From IMG/VR virus record IMGVR_UViG_3300033143_005737, positions 1-26,427 of that record: a stretch of 26,427 bases of DNA. One strand, 5' to 3'. The DNA comes from a virus. A model generated the notes under the pieces. That model saw only the letters and a list, made by a program, of their open reading frames with translations. It did no database searches and was not told the origin of the DNA. Of the stretch, positions 8,060-16,594 are shown in pieces (the stretch's first letter is position 1; the number at the start of each line of letters is the position of its first letter). Made by a program: the position numbers and the translations under genes.

Positions 8060-9091
8060 TTATATTATAGGGTTAAATCCAGAGTCTAAATAAATAGTTT
8101 GTAGAACGTTTGTGTTATCATCTCTGTCTCTATAAAAATATCTAGCACCTTCTGGCGCTTTCATATCCATTGCGATTTCATATAAAACATTTTCAACAAC
8201 TGGTTTTCCCGGTGAATCAAAAATAGATACAGTGGTAATATCAATTCCATCTATTTTTCCTGAAGATAATAAATCACCGTGTATTTTTTTCGACCTAATT
8301 TTATTTCTAGTTTTATTTTCATACTCTGTAACAGCGTCGGCATACGCTGCAAACTCATCACCAAAATCAGATAACTTAGGAGGATTTGTTGATACTTTAT
8401 ATATACCACTTAAATATTCATTTTGTTTTTCAGCGTCGCTTCCTACATCTTTATTTAACAAAGCCATAACTTTTCTTTGTTCTTCTTCTGCTAACTCAGC
8501 AAAATTTTCCCCTGGATATAAAGCTTCCGAAGCAAAACCTACATTTTTCATAAACGCTGTTTCTTGATCATCAATACCATCTTCAGCTTGACTTTGTTTA
8601 TAATCTCTTAATTCTTCTCTATCATATATATCCATAAATCTTTTCATTTTTAAAGCATCTATACCAGCTGCTTCATCATCCATAGCGTCTGTTTCTTTAA
8701 TTAAACCTGGCACCGCACCAGCTCCTGCTTGTGCTACTTTTTGTAAAAAACTTCCTCTTAAATTAGGATCTGCTAAACCTGCACCAAATCTTAACGCAAG
8801 ATTTGCTATTCTTCTATCTTTTTTAGGTTTAATAAATTGGTCCATTATGCCAGTGTCTTGCATTGCAATTCGCATCAATTCTTCTCTACTTTTTGGTTGA
8901 TATTTTTCTTTAATAGTTTCTTTAATAGTTTCTTCACTCATGTCAAAAGGTGAAAAGGGGTCTCTCATGTTTTCAATTTCCATTAATTCTTTAGCATCAG
9001 CTACTGGGTCTGTTCCTTGATCGTAGTTCATTCTAGTAGTCGTACTTAAACCACCTTTTCTAAACATCGGTCTTTTTAAAGTATTTTGCAT
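8060..9091 (-). CDS. 343-aa phage protein with KGG N-terminal motif, probable virion component
   Basis: Begins MQNTLKRPMFRKGGLS, with RMNY at 20-23. The FRKGG...RMNY segment resembles the GGR(M/V)NYA motifs in the 652-aa protein encoded two genes earlier in the operon. The rest is hydrophilic and helical, with a DNA-encoded in-frame repeat ETIKETIK near residues 53-60 and an alanine/glycine-rich stretch AGAGAVPGLI around 123-132. No enzymatic motif is visible. The start overlaps the stop of the 287-aa gene by one base (TAATG), with an AAAAGGA site. With its neighbours it probably forms part of the internal head or tail assembly of the particle; the evidence is positional. Confidence 0.82.
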   Translation of the reverse strand: MQNTLKRPMFRKGGLSTTTRMNYDQGTDPVADAKELMEIENMRDPFSPFDMSEETIKETIKEKYQPKSREELMRIAMQDTGIMDQFIKPKKDRRIANLALRFGAGLADPNLRGSFLQKVAQAGAGAVPGLIKETDAMDDEAAGIDALKMKRFMDIYDREELRDYKQSQAEDGIDDQETAFMKNVGFASEALYPGENFAELAEEEQRKVMALLNKDVGSDAEKQNEYLSGIYKVSTNPPKLSDFGDEFAAYADAVTEYENKTRNKIRSKKIHGDLLSSGKIDGIDITTVSIFDSPGKPVVENVLYEIAMDMKAPEGARYFYRDRDDNTNVLQTIYLDSGFNPII

Positions 9092-9954
9092 TATCCTTTT
9101 ACCGATCCGTAAATTCCTCCAAGAGTCGTTCCTAGAGATAAAGCAGTTTGTAAGGGACTCATTTGAGGTGAGGACATTCCTGTCATTGCAGGTGAGAGTG
9201 GAGTAGTCATTCCACCTAATGAACCTAATCCAGAAGCTAGATAACTTGTTCTTTCGTATGGCTCATACGCTGCTAATCTTGCAGCTTGTCTTCTTGCATC
9301 TTCACCAGCTTGTCTGTATGCAAGATCACTTGAACCTGCTGCTTGTAAACCAGCAACTGTTTGACCAGCTAATGCAGGTTGTAAAGTTGCAAGTTGTGAT
9401 TGTTGACCAAACGCTTGACCAGCTGCCGCTTGTGCCTGACCAAAACCTTGGCCAAGTAATTGAGCTTGTAATGCAGCCCTGTTTCTATTTGAATCTGTTT
9501 GATAGTTTGCTCTTTCAACACCTTCTCTACCACCACCAAAAGCCCCTGAAGCTACTGCTCTGTCAGCAATACCTTGCATTCCTCTTTGAGATTGTAAATC
9601 ATATTCTGTAAGTGTTGTATCAATTACGTCCTGTTGATAAGGAGACATAAATTGTTGATAAGCATCTGGTCCTGAATATTGAGCAGCTTGATTTAGGTAA
9701 GGCTCAAAGCCCATAACACCTGTACCAGCTCCAACACTTTTTACACCACCTTGAGCATCAAAAGTTATTGCACCTAAACCTGCTTGTCTTGCCAGCTCTT
9801 GTTGAGCTGCCATAGAAAAATCTGATTGTCTTTGAACTTCCGGAGCAAATTTAGATGTATCCGTTGGAACATTAGTTAATGTATTAAGACCGGATAAATA
9901 CCTTTTTTGTGACGCTTCTAGATCAGGCGACGCCCCTGTTTGAACTAAAGACAT
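9091..9954 (-). CDS. 287-aa Q/A/G-rich virion protein, candidate internal/ejection protein
   Basis: Low-complexity helical protein rich in Gln, Ala and Gly. It contains the block QQFMSPYQQDVIDTTL (about 102-117) followed by GIADRAVASGAFGGGREGVE (about 127-146), a pairing I recall from many uncultured marine phage structural proteins. The latter half is built of AQAAAGQAFGQQ-like segments, and the C-terminus is glycine-rich. Such composition fits proteins that must unfold and pass through the portal, as the small T7 and P22 ejection proteins do. It overlaps the genes on both sides by a single base and has a GGAGGAAGAG ribosome site. The role is inferred; the gene itself is certain. Confidence 0.85.
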   Translation of the reverse strand: MSLVQTGASPDLEASQKRYLSGLNTLTNVPTDTSKFAPEVQRQSDFSMAAQQELARQAGLGAITFDAQGGVKSVGAGTGVMGFEPYLNQAAQYSGPDAYQQFMSPYQQDVIDTTLTEYDLQSQRGMQGIADRAVASGAFGGGREGVERANYQTDSNRNRAALQAQLLGQGFGQAQAAAGQAFGQQSQLATLQPALAGQTVAGLQAAGSSDLAYRQAGEDARRQAARLAAYEPYERTSYLASGLGSLGGMTTPLSPAMTGMSSPQMSPLQTALSLGTTLGGIYGSVKG

Positions 9955-11912
9955 TATACTCTTCCTCCATCTTCTAATTTTTTCATCATACTATACATAC
10001 GTTCAGCGCCTTTATCTACATCACCTTCACCCATTCCTCTGACGGCATCTGCAGTGAAAACAAATTCGTTATTTGATAACATCGCGGGGATATCATCTTC
10101 TTTTTCTTTTACACCTACTGGCGGAATAAATCCACCTGTTTCTCTCATATCTAATTCTTTAATACCTTTAGGATTTATATTTATATCTAGACCCTCGATG
10201 CCCGCTGCTTGCATCGCGTTTTCTTCAGGAGTGTCTCCACCCATAGCATAATTTACTCTACCACCCGTAGCTATAGATTTTCTTCCAAGCTCGTCTCTAG
10301 CGGCTTCAATCGCTTCTTCTTGACTAAACCCTTGTTCCATAAACTCTCCTACAAGTCTCATAAATTCTTTTTCATAATCATCTTCCATAAATGCCATTTG
10401 TTTATTAGGCAAAGCTGGACCCGTAGGTTTAGGTGCAAAAGGATTAATTGGTTTTGTAGGGTCTGATGGTAATGGTTGACCACTACTTATAAAATCATCA
10501 AACATTTCTTCTAATTCTATAATTTGATCATCAGATAAATCGCTTAAAGGTTTACCAAATGTTTGCATTGCCATCATTTCTAAAACTTGATTTCTTTCAT
10601 CCCCAGCATCTGGGTTTGACGCCATCATAATTCCTTCTGATCCACTAGCGTAGTTCATTCTACCACCCATAGCTGCTTCTTCTCTATCAAAGTTTGCGTC
10701 TCTTAAAAGTGAAACCATTAATTTACCTAAACCTTTTCTATCTCCCTTAGACAGTAAATCCCTAATTTCTTCATTTTCCATTATTTCAGGTTTAAAACTT
10801 GGTGGCATTCCTCTAAGTCTATTTTCAAAAAAATTTCTTATTGTACCAGATATTCCTTCGTTTGATGCTCTTTCAGCTGGTGAAGCTCTTTTACCACCAG
10901 GACTAAAAGTTGATGAAACTTTTCTTCCCATTGGAAGAGCTAGGCGTGGACTTCCTGAGAAAGAGAAATTACCTCCGTCAAATTTTTTCTTAAATACATT
11001 TAAAATATCATCAGAAGTTACTTTTGATGCTCTTTCAAAATCTGGGTTTGGATTAACTGTTCTAGCATAAGTTTTACCACCTAAGAAATAATCTTCTCTT
11101 GGTAAAGTCATTAGTCCACCATCTGCTGCATTTCTATATTCTATAGTTTTATCTTTAGCAAACTGATCTATTTCTTGTTGTGTATAAGGATTTTTTGTAG
11201 GGTCTCTTCTAGGATCGAAAGGTCCATACTGCTTTAAATAACCCTCAACATTTTCTCCTCTTTTTCTCATAGCTTCTGCAAACTTAGCATCAAAACTATC
11301 TTGATCTTCATCAGGGAAAAACTTTTCTTTAATATAAGAAGCAATCATTGTTAAAGGTATTGTCTTGCCGGGGTCTCCTAAAAATCTTCCAATGTCTCCC
11401 ATTTGGAATTTTTTATCTTCACCAAGACCATATTCTAAAAGTGCATCTTTTCCTTTATCAAATATGGTTGACATAATACCTTTATCTTTCACTGCTTCGC
11501 CTGCTATATCTCTCATATCAGGTCGACCGATGATTTCTGTAGCAGCATTTTTACCACCACCTTTGAAAAGATCCATTGTGCCAGAACCTATATCTTTTCC
11601 GGCTTGCATAAGACCTTTAATTCCTTCATATGTATTACCTTCAAGACCTGGAATAATATTCCCTGTATAAGGAGATACAATTTTACCACCAACATACATC
11701 ATTCCAGCTTGTTTTAATGCATCGATTGGATCCCCTCTTTGGTCAAATCTACCAAGACCTCGCATCAATGCAGCCGTACCTTGTTGACCGGGTATCATTG
11801 CAACGAATGGAGCAGCTTTGACTGCGATATCTGCTAATTCATTAGGGATAAGTTTTCTGGTTCTATCAAAGACTTTATCCTTAAATTTTTGAAATTTACT
11901 TCCTATTCCCAT
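9954..11912 (-). CDS. 652-aa modular virion protein with GG-R-NYA motifs and DDIPAxLSxNEFVxTADAV block
   Basis: Residues 1-100 form a helical, alanine/glycine-rich head. Later regions carry spaced glycine motifs: GGLMTLPREDYFLGG (265-279), GGRMNYASG (416-424), GGRVNYAMGG (550-559). The C-terminus (606-652) holds DDIPAMLSNNEFVFTADAV then KGAERMYSMMKKLEDGGRV. That last block is a signature I know from many marine phage genomes, where it ends a virion-associated protein whose exact job is not settled. No catalytic motif or coiled-coil tape-measure repeat is evident. It follows the glycosyltransferase with one base between them and precedes the 287-aa gene with a TAATG overlap. Probable structural or internal particle protein. 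Confidence 0.84.
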   Translation of the reverse strand: MGIGSKFQKFKDKVFDRTRKLIPNELADIAVKAAPFVAMIPGQQGTAALMRGLGRFDQRGDPIDALKQAGMMYVGGKIVSPYTGNIIPGLEGNTYEGIKGLMQAGKDIGSGTMDLFKGGGKNAATEIIGRPDMRDIAGEAVKDKGIMSTIFDKGKDALLEYGLGEDKKFQMGDIGRFLGDPGKTIPLTMIASYIKEKFFPDEDQDSFDAKFAEAMRKRGENVEGYLKQYGPFDPRRDPTKNPYTQQEIDQFAKDKTIEYRNAADGGLMTLPREDYFLGGKTYARTVNPNPDFERASKVTSDDILNVFKKKFDGGNFSFSGSPRLALPMGRKVSSTFSPGGKRASPAERASNEGISGTIRNFFENRLRGMPPSFKPEIMENEEIRDLLSKGDRKGLGKLMVSLLRDANFDREEAAMGGRMNYASGSEGIMMASNPDAGDERNQVLEMMAMQTFGKPLSDLSDDQIIELEEMFDDFISSGQPLPSDPTKPINPFAPKPTGPALPNKQMAFMEDDYEKEFMRLVGEFMEQGFSQEEAIEAARDELGRKSIATGGRVNYAMGGDTPEENAMQAAGIEGLDININPKGIKELDMRETGGFIPPVGVKEKEDDIPAMLSNNEFVFTADAVRGMGEGDVDKGAERMYSMMKKLEDGGRV

Positions 11913-11913
11913 A

Positions 11914-12678
11914 TTAATTCAACTCTTGTTTTTCCTCTTCAGGTTTTTGTTTTTTTTGTTTTTCTTTAAAATGTTCTATCATTTTAATAAAATCTCTTAA
12001 TGGATAATGATGAATATAATTTCCATCTATCTGACTTGCATTAAAGTCTAAATGACACCACAAATCTTCTCCTGCAGTTTTTACTTTATTTAAAAATCTG
12101 TAAAAACTACCTTTAAAATAGTTATCTTCTCCAAGAGTAGGCGCGCTAAAATAAAAAGGTTTTTGTTCTTCAAAATCATCTCCGTCTTTTGATTTATTTT
12201 TAAAGAAAAATTTATCAAAAATATCTTTGTGTTCTTCAAAAACTTTTCTATTTATTTTAACAAATCCATCAGCTAAAGATGAAACTTTAATTAAGTTTAA
12301 ATCTCCAATCATTGTTTCTGTTTTTTCTAAATCTAATTCTATTGCAAGTTGAGGTACTTGAGAATGAGTATCTGTTTTATATGAACCACCTACAATTTTT
12401 TGAGCTTCATATTTTATTAACATGTTAACAATGTCTTGAGGTTTAAATATAATATTTGATTTTAAAAATATAAAATCTGATACTTCTTCGGTCTTTAAAA
12501 ACTCTTCAACAATTTGATTTTTATGGACGTCTGAAATATCTGTTTTTTCTATAAAAACATATTCCGCTTCAATTTCTTCTTTTTTTAATAAATTAATTGT
12601 GTTTATTAAGGATGTAACAAATCTAGCGTCTATGTTTAATTGATTTTGACAAGTGGTAATTAATACTATTTTTCTCAT
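11914..12678 (-). CDS. GT-A-like glycosyltransferase with degenerate DxD
   Basis: A 254-aa protein with the order of elements of small viral GT-A glycosyltransferases: beta-strand MRKIVLITTCQN (1-12), FLKSNIIFKPQDI (71-83) at the place of the nucleotide-sugar/metal site, VGGSYK (96-101), ADGFVKINRKVFEE (136-149), and GEDNYFKGSFYRFLNK (183-198) followed by GEDLWCHLDF. In active relatives the 71-83 segment reads like FIDSDIxFxP; here the two aspartates are replaced by K73 and N75. The acceptor-side acidic pair E184-D185 is kept. It may be metal-independent, use another residue, or be inactive. The start has TAGGAGAAAAATG. It heads the second minus-strand run after a terminator and may decorate virion or host glycans. 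Confidence 0.72.
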   Translation of the reverse strand: MRKIVLITTCQNQLNIDARFVTSLINTINLLKKEEIEAEYVFIEKTDISDVHKNQIVEEFLKTEEVSDFIFLKSNIIFKPQDIVNMLIKYEAQKIVGGSYKTDTHSQVPQLAIELDLEKTETMIGDLNLIKVSSLADGFVKINRKVFEEHKDIFDKFFFKNKSKDGDDFEEQKPFYFSAPTLGEDNYFKGSFYRFLNKVKTAGEDLWCHLDFNASQIDGNYIHHYPLRDFIKMIEHFKEKQKKQKPEEEKQELN

Positions 12679-12700
12679 TTTTCTCCTAGTTTATATTGAT

Positions 12701-12719
12701 AACATTATAATTAAATGTT
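12701..12719 (-). promoter_or_regulatory. possible promoter/operator before the glycosyltransferase gene
   Basis: The 154-bp gap 12679-12832 holds the terminator and this short inverted repeat, AACATT...AATGTT with a 7-nt centre. On the minus strand it contains TATAAT (12704-12709), about 25 bp before the start codon. I see no convincing -35, so this is a weak promoter call. A fresh promoter is expected here because a terminator lies just upstream. Confidence 0.3.
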
Positions 12720-12785
12720 CTCAATGGTTTATTTGAAGAAAGAACGTAACATAATCTATTTATTTTCATTCTTTCGTATATCATA

Positions 12786-12814
12786 AAAAGCCCTTGATTT
12801 AACAAAGGGCTTTT
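12786..12814 (-). terminator. rho-independent terminator after the fibre genes
   Basis: Arms AAAAGCCCTT (12786-12795) and AAGGGCTTTT (12805-12814) pair perfectly around a 9-nt loop. Read on the minus strand the hairpin ends in a T run (TTTTT), giving a classical intrinsic terminator 18 bp beyond the stop of the 610-aa fibre gene. The symmetric A/T flanks allow it to work in both directions. Confidence 0.85.
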
Positions 12815-12832
12815 CATTAATTCTGTTTAAGA

Positions 12833-14665
12833 TTAGTTAGTTGATTTTAACTTTTCAATCTCTTCTTGTTGCTCTTTTAAAGCCTGTACAAGTATTGGTA
12901 ATAACTTGCCGTATGATGCTTCTAAAGCTTCAGGATTAGATTTGTAAACAATATCTAAGTGTTCCTGTATACCATGTTTGCTTTGAGCTTCATCCAAGTC
13001 TTGAGCTAAAAATCCTATGTCATGTTCTTTAGCTTTAACACCATCTCTTCTATTCCAATCAAATTTGACCGGTTTTAGATCTTTAATGAAAGCACTTGCA
13101 TTTGAAATTGGTTCAATGTTAGCTTTATCTCTAGCATCTGATAAAGATGTTATTGAAGTTACGTTACATCTTAAAGCTGAAATAGAACTATTACCTAATG
13201 TAATTTCATTACTAGCATTATTAGCTGTTGCTGTTGCTTGATACCCAATTATAGTACAGTTTGTTAGCCCTGTACTTCGTGTTTGAGCTTTTGTTCCTAT
13301 AATTGTATTATAGTTTGTATTGACTTCTGTATTATATAAGCCATGTTGAGTGACTACTTCTTGCCCAATTAATATGTTACCAAGCATATTAGACCAACCA
13401 CCGCCACTACTGTCTCCACCCATTTCGTTATTAGTAGCGACTCTATCACCTAACATTATATTTTCTTGAGCCATTGATGCAGCTGGTCCACCGTTATACC
13501 CAGTGTTCATAACCAGGTTACTTAAAACTCTGTCATTATATCCAGTCCAACCAGGGCTTACTTCATATCTCTGTCTAAAGTGACCTACTTGTCCTATAAC
13601 AGTATTCTTAAAACTTATTTGGTATCCAGCGAAAGGAAAAGGGTCTCCTGGATTAGCAAAATCTATCATAGGTGCACTATAAGATCCTCTACCTATAAGT
13701 ATATCGCTATGTTTTATTTGAGGCATCTCAAAAGGCGTGCCCGTCCATCCATTAATATGTTGTGTATATCCCTGAACGTTTCCATATCCAATTGTGATGG
13801 AGCTCTCACCGGGTGATTGTATACGTTGTTTTTGGCCATATCCAGTGCCTTCCCATTTTTTTTGGGAAAGATTATAATTTCCATCTCCAAGAAGCACAAA
13901 ATTACTATAGTTAATACCCGCGCTATAACCTGTTCCTCTAAGCAGACCATTTATGTTATTATTTCCAACCAGAGTAACGCTTTTTAATTCTGACTCATGA
14001 CCTAAAGTATACCCATAGTCTGGATATAGATATGCAAAGTTTCCATCAGTTCTTTTAGGTCTATTACCATTATTTGATCCAACTATAAGGTTGTCTCTAA
14101 TTTTGTTAGGATAACCACCTCCTTCACTGGTAGCTCCAACTCCTTGAAAGTTTTGCATACCTATAAAAACTTGCGAATTTGGGTAACCTGAACCTAAACC
14201 GAATTGGATAAAAGTATCGTCTGGTGTATTTAAACCACCCGCGTAAAAATTTTGAACAGTAAACCAGTCACTACCAATTACTACGGAGCTACTTAAACCT
14301 CTCGCCATATCTAAAAAACTTGTTTCGTATCTATCAAACGAACGACCATCTGCGAATGCAGGGTTTGTAGGAAGAGCGTTTGGTTTAACTATTGTAATAT
14401 TGTCTTCGGTAAATGCAGGTGAATAACCCACACCACCTTCTATACCAGGGCCTTGAGTATAACTTGTATATCCTTGTGTAGCTGGTACTACTGTATTAAT
14501 AACACTTACACCTAAATTTAAACTTGGTGCAAATACTTCACAATTTTGAAATTGATACGGATCATTGTACCTACTTTGAGTAAATCCATTTGCTGCATTT
14601 TTAGGTGATGCTTTTCCTAAAGTACTGTAATTCGCTGTTGAGCTTGCTATTTTTCCTACGGCCAT
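12833..14665 (-). CDS. tail fibre/spike with C-terminal Peptidase_S74 intramolecular chaperone
   Basis: A 610-aa trimeric-fibre-type protein. The middle (about 100-490) is Gly/Asn-rich with repeated short beta segments such as ILIGQEVV, TIIGTKAQ, TIIGYQAT and EITLGNSS, like the stacked head repeats of adhesins. The C-terminal 102 residues form the chaperone domain: SLSDARDK (S509, K514) is the expected self-cleavage site with its Ser-Lys dyad, followed by DLKPVKFDW, GFLAQDLDE, and GKLLPILVQAL plus a terminal coiled coil. By analogy with the endosialidase family, the domain trimerises the fibre and cuts itself off. The N-terminus shows no FTGP docking motif. It is the last gene before the terminator and a neighbour and partial paralogue of the 488-aa fibre. 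Start supported by AAGGAGAAAAATTATG. Confidence 0.88.
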   Translation of the reverse strand: MAVGKIASSTANYSTLGKASPKNAANGFTQSRYNDPYQFQNCEVFAPSLNLGVSVINTVVPATQGYTSYTQGPGIEGGVGYSPAFTEDNITIVKPNALPTNPAFADGRSFDRYETSFLDMARGLSSSVVIGSDWFTVQNFYAGGLNTPDDTFIQFGLGSGYPNSQVFIGMQNFQGVGATSEGGGYPNKIRDNLIVGSNNGNRPKRTDGNFAYLYPDYGYTLGHESELKSVTLVGNNNINGLLRGTGYSAGINYSNFVLLGDGNYNLSQKKWEGTGYGQKQRIQSPGESSITIGYGNVQGYTQHINGWTGTPFEMPQIKHSDILIGRGSYSAPMIDFANPGDPFPFAGYQISFKNTVIGQVGHFRQRYEVSPGWTGYNDRVLSNLVMNTGYNGGPAASMAQENIMLGDRVATNNEMGGDSSGGGWSNMLGNILIGQEVVTQHGLYNTEVNTNYNTIIGTKAQTRSTGLTNCTIIGYQATATANNASNEITLGNSSISALRCNVTSITSLSDARDKANIEPISNASAFIKDLKPVKFDWNRRDGVKAKEHDIGFLAQDLDEAQSKHGIQEHLDIVYKSNPEALEASYGKLLPILVQALKEQQEEIEKLKSTN

Positions 14666-14686
14666 AATTTTTCTCCTTAAAGTTGT

Positions 14687-14715
14687 TTTTTATTTGTATT
14701 TTATATTATTGTCAA
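14687..14715 (-). promoter_or_regulatory. possible promoter between the two fibre genes
   Basis: On the minus strand a perfect TTGACA (14710-14715) overlaps the TGA stop of the 488-aa gene, and 17 nt later comes TAAAAA (14687-14692). The -10 is weak, so the site may be fortuitous in AT-rich DNA, but it would allow separate expression of the 610-aa fibre. Confidence 0.3.
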
Positions 14716-16178
14716 TCCTTTTTTAATTCGTCTAATTCTTTTTTTAGATCTTTAATAGCTTGAACTAAAATTGGTATAAGTTTTCCTTGTGAAGCCTCTA
14801 ATTTATCAGGGTTGTTTTTTAAGACTAACTGTAAATGATCTTCAACACCGTGTTTCTGTTGAACTTCATCTAGTTCTTGTGCGATAAATCCAACTTCTTT
14901 AATGTCTTTTTTAGCACCATCTCTAGTGTCCCATACAAACTTAACAGGTCTTAGATCATTAATAAAATCTAAACCTATGTTTGCGTCCTCAACATCTTTC
15001 TTGTCTCTAGCATCTGATAGAGAAGTAATTGATGTAACTTGACATCTTAAAGTTGAAACAGAAGAGTTTCCTAAAGTAATTTCATTTGAAACACCATTAG
15101 TAGATACATCGGCATCATGACCAATACAAGTATTATTTGAACCGCTACCAATAGCATCTCCAGCTTGATGACCCATAGCAGTATTATCATTTCCTGATAC
15201 TCCAGATAGGGCTGCATAACCAACAGCAGCACAATTGCTTCCACCTCCAGTTAACATTGCAGTAGAACCTATTGCTACAGTTTGACTAGGATTACCAAAG
15301 AAACCAGCAGCTCTTCCAACAAAAGTGTTATCACCACCAGTAGTAAAAGCACCCCCTGCACCACTACCTATAACGGTGTTTTGTCCAGAAGTTGCTTCAC
15401 CTGCAGCAGCATTTCCTATAATGGTGTTTTGAGAATTGCTTACACAAGCGTCCAACGCATCTTTTCCTATAGCTATGTTGCCACTTGGATTTGTCATTGA
15501 AGTACCAGCACGATCCCCAATAAGAATGTTACCATTAGGTGCTCCAGTTAAAGATGATCCAGCATTTTCACCCCAAACAACATTTTTTTCTCCCGTTGGA
15601 AAATAAGCCTCCAGTGTAATAGTCTTTGATGTACCTATATCTAAAGAACTTGTAACAGGATCAGCACCTGTAGCAGGTTGAAAAGTTGGTACAGAACCCG
15701 CACCGTTTGATGTTAAAACTTGTCCAGCTGTTCCATTTGAAACTGCTCCAAATGAACCATTGTCGTTAAATTGCATTTCAGTATTTGAACCACCTGGAGA
15801 GTTTGTTGCATCAGTTTGAAACGAAGGTGCAACACCTGCACCATTTGATTTTAAAACTTGTCCTGATGTTCCTTCTGAAATTGCTCCAAAAGCACCGCTG
15901 TTATTTACTTGAACTTGACCGTCTGTTCCTGCAGGAACACTTCCTGCTATACTGCTCCAAGTTAAATCACCATTACCATCTGTTGTAAGAACTTGACCGT
16001 TCGTTCCTGAACCATTTGGAAATGTTAAAGTTGTATCTGATGTAATTACATCAGGTGCTTTAATTGATAAATATTTTGCTTCGTTAACATCCTTACCATC
16101 TGTTAAACGAATTTCACCTTTTTTGTCATTAAGTCCTACTACGATTGGACCTGTGAATGATGTAGTTTTTTCTGCCAT
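14712..16178 (-). CDS. tail fibre with FTGP N-terminus and C-terminal Peptidase_S74 chaperone
   Basis: A 488-aa fibre. The N-terminus MAEKTTSFTGPIVVGLNDKK carries an FTGP(I/L)V(V/I)G motif also present at the start of the split gene at 23742. Residues about 55-170 hold three copies of a GQVL(T/K)(S/T)(D/N)G unit, a flexible collagen-like shaft pattern, with a duplicated NxxGxFGA(I/V)S(E/N)GT(S/A) segment. The centre has NTIIGNAAAG, NTVIGSGAGG and NTCIGHDA type adhesin-like beta repeats. The last 101 residues are the S74 chaperone domain with SDARDK (S388, K393), GFIAQELDE and LIPILVQAIKDL. It should be a receptor-binding or side fibre that trimerises and self-cleaves. It lies directly upstream of its paralogue in the operon. 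Confidence 0.88.
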   Translation of the reverse strand: MAEKTTSFTGPIVVGLNDKKGEIRLTDGKDVNEAKYLSIKAPDVITSDTTLTFPNGSGTNGQVLTTDGNGDLTWSSIAGSVPAGTDGQVQVNNSGAFGAISEGTSGQVLKSNGAGVAPSFQTDATNSPGGSNTEMQFNDNGSFGAVSNGTAGQVLTSNGAGSVPTFQPATGADPVTSSLDIGTSKTITLEAYFPTGEKNVVWGENAGSSLTGAPNGNILIGDRAGTSMTNPSGNIAIGKDALDACVSNSQNTIIGNAAAGEATSGQNTVIGSGAGGAFTTGGDNTFVGRAAGFFGNPSQTVAIGSTAMLTGGGSNCAAVGYAALSGVSGNDNTAMGHQAGDAIGSGSNNTCIGHDADVSTNGVSNEITLGNSSVSTLRCQVTSITSLSDARDKKDVEDANIGLDFINDLRPVKFVWDTRDGAKKDIKEVGFIAQELDEVQQKHGVEDHLQLVLKNNPDKLEASQGKLIPILVQAIKDLKKELDELKKD

Positions 16179-16214
16179 AATTTTATATATCCTTATTTCA
16201 GTTTTTGATCAAGT

Positions 16215-16589
16215 CTATACTGACCCCGTGGGTGTAGTTTCTTGATCTTCTCTGTTTACTTGCATGGCGGCGATTGTACCTTGTACTCTACCGGTTGTAT
16301 TTGTTGTAAATACTAATTTATCTCCACCTTCTAGCACAAGTGGACCCGTAAGTAAATTTAAATATTGGCCATTGTCTAGAACAGTAGAAAACAATATTGT
16401 CTGATTTGCTACGTAGTTTCTGCCCGGTCCTCGGTCTAATCTGACCTCTATATTAATCGTACTAGCACCTGTATTATTTACATAAAAAGCGTTTACAATT
16501 GAGTGCGAATCTGTTGGAATTCCGTACACTGTTTGCTCACTCGCTGTTGGAGTAAGGTCGTAAATCATATTTTTAAAACTTGTTGCCAT
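16215..16589 (-). CDS. 124-aa beta-rich virion protein
   Basis: Begins MATSFKNMIYDLTPT and consists mainly of predicted beta strands: VNAFYVNNTGASTINIEVRL, a loop, then NGQYLNLLTGPLVLEGGDKLVF. The organisation (YxVPxxxxSIVxxxxVxNxxxxxxxVxVxL) resembles small head-tail or tail-surface proteins common in marine phages, without a named family that I can assign. It sits between the glycine-rich 207-aa gene and the fibres, so a fibre-attachment or tail-tip role is plausible. An AAGGATATA-type ribosome site lies upstream. Confidence 0.78.
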   Translation of the reverse strand: MATSFKNMIYDLTPTASEQTVYGIPTDSHSIVNAFYVNNTGASTINIEVRLDRGPGRNYVANQTILFSTVLDNGQYLNLLTGPLVLEGGDKLVFTTNTTGRVQGTIAAMQVNREDQETTPTGSV

Positions 16590-16594
16590 AACTT

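Noticed and set aside
7752-8093. 113-aa plus-strand frame opposite the start of the 1332-aa gene
   Set aside because: Ser/Leu-rich shadow; the minus strand has the better start and operon context.
8905-8935. 12-nt tandem repeat in the 343-aa gene
   Set aside because: In frame (ETIKETIK) and unremarkable, unlike the two frame-breaking duplications.
9219-9611. 130-aa plus-strand frame opposite the 287-aa gene
   Set aside because: Leu/Gln/His-rich composition is the mirror of a Gln/Ala-rich coding strand; no ribosome site and the opposite frame is clearly the gene.
15690-15980. direct repeats resembling a CRISPR array or a diversity-generating template
   Set aside because: They are in-frame GQVL(T/K)(S/T)NG fibre repeats, uneven in length, and there is no reverse transcriptase, Cas gene or matching second copy.
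15282-15988. plus-strand frames opposite the 488-aa fibre
   Set aside because: Low-complexity shadows of Gly/Ser/Asn repeats on the coding strand, with no start signals.
16179-16214. promoter TTGATC-17-TATATA ahead of the 488-aa fibre gene
   Set aside because: Its transcription start would fall on the start codon and remove the ribosome site, so it is probably chance in AT-rich DNA.
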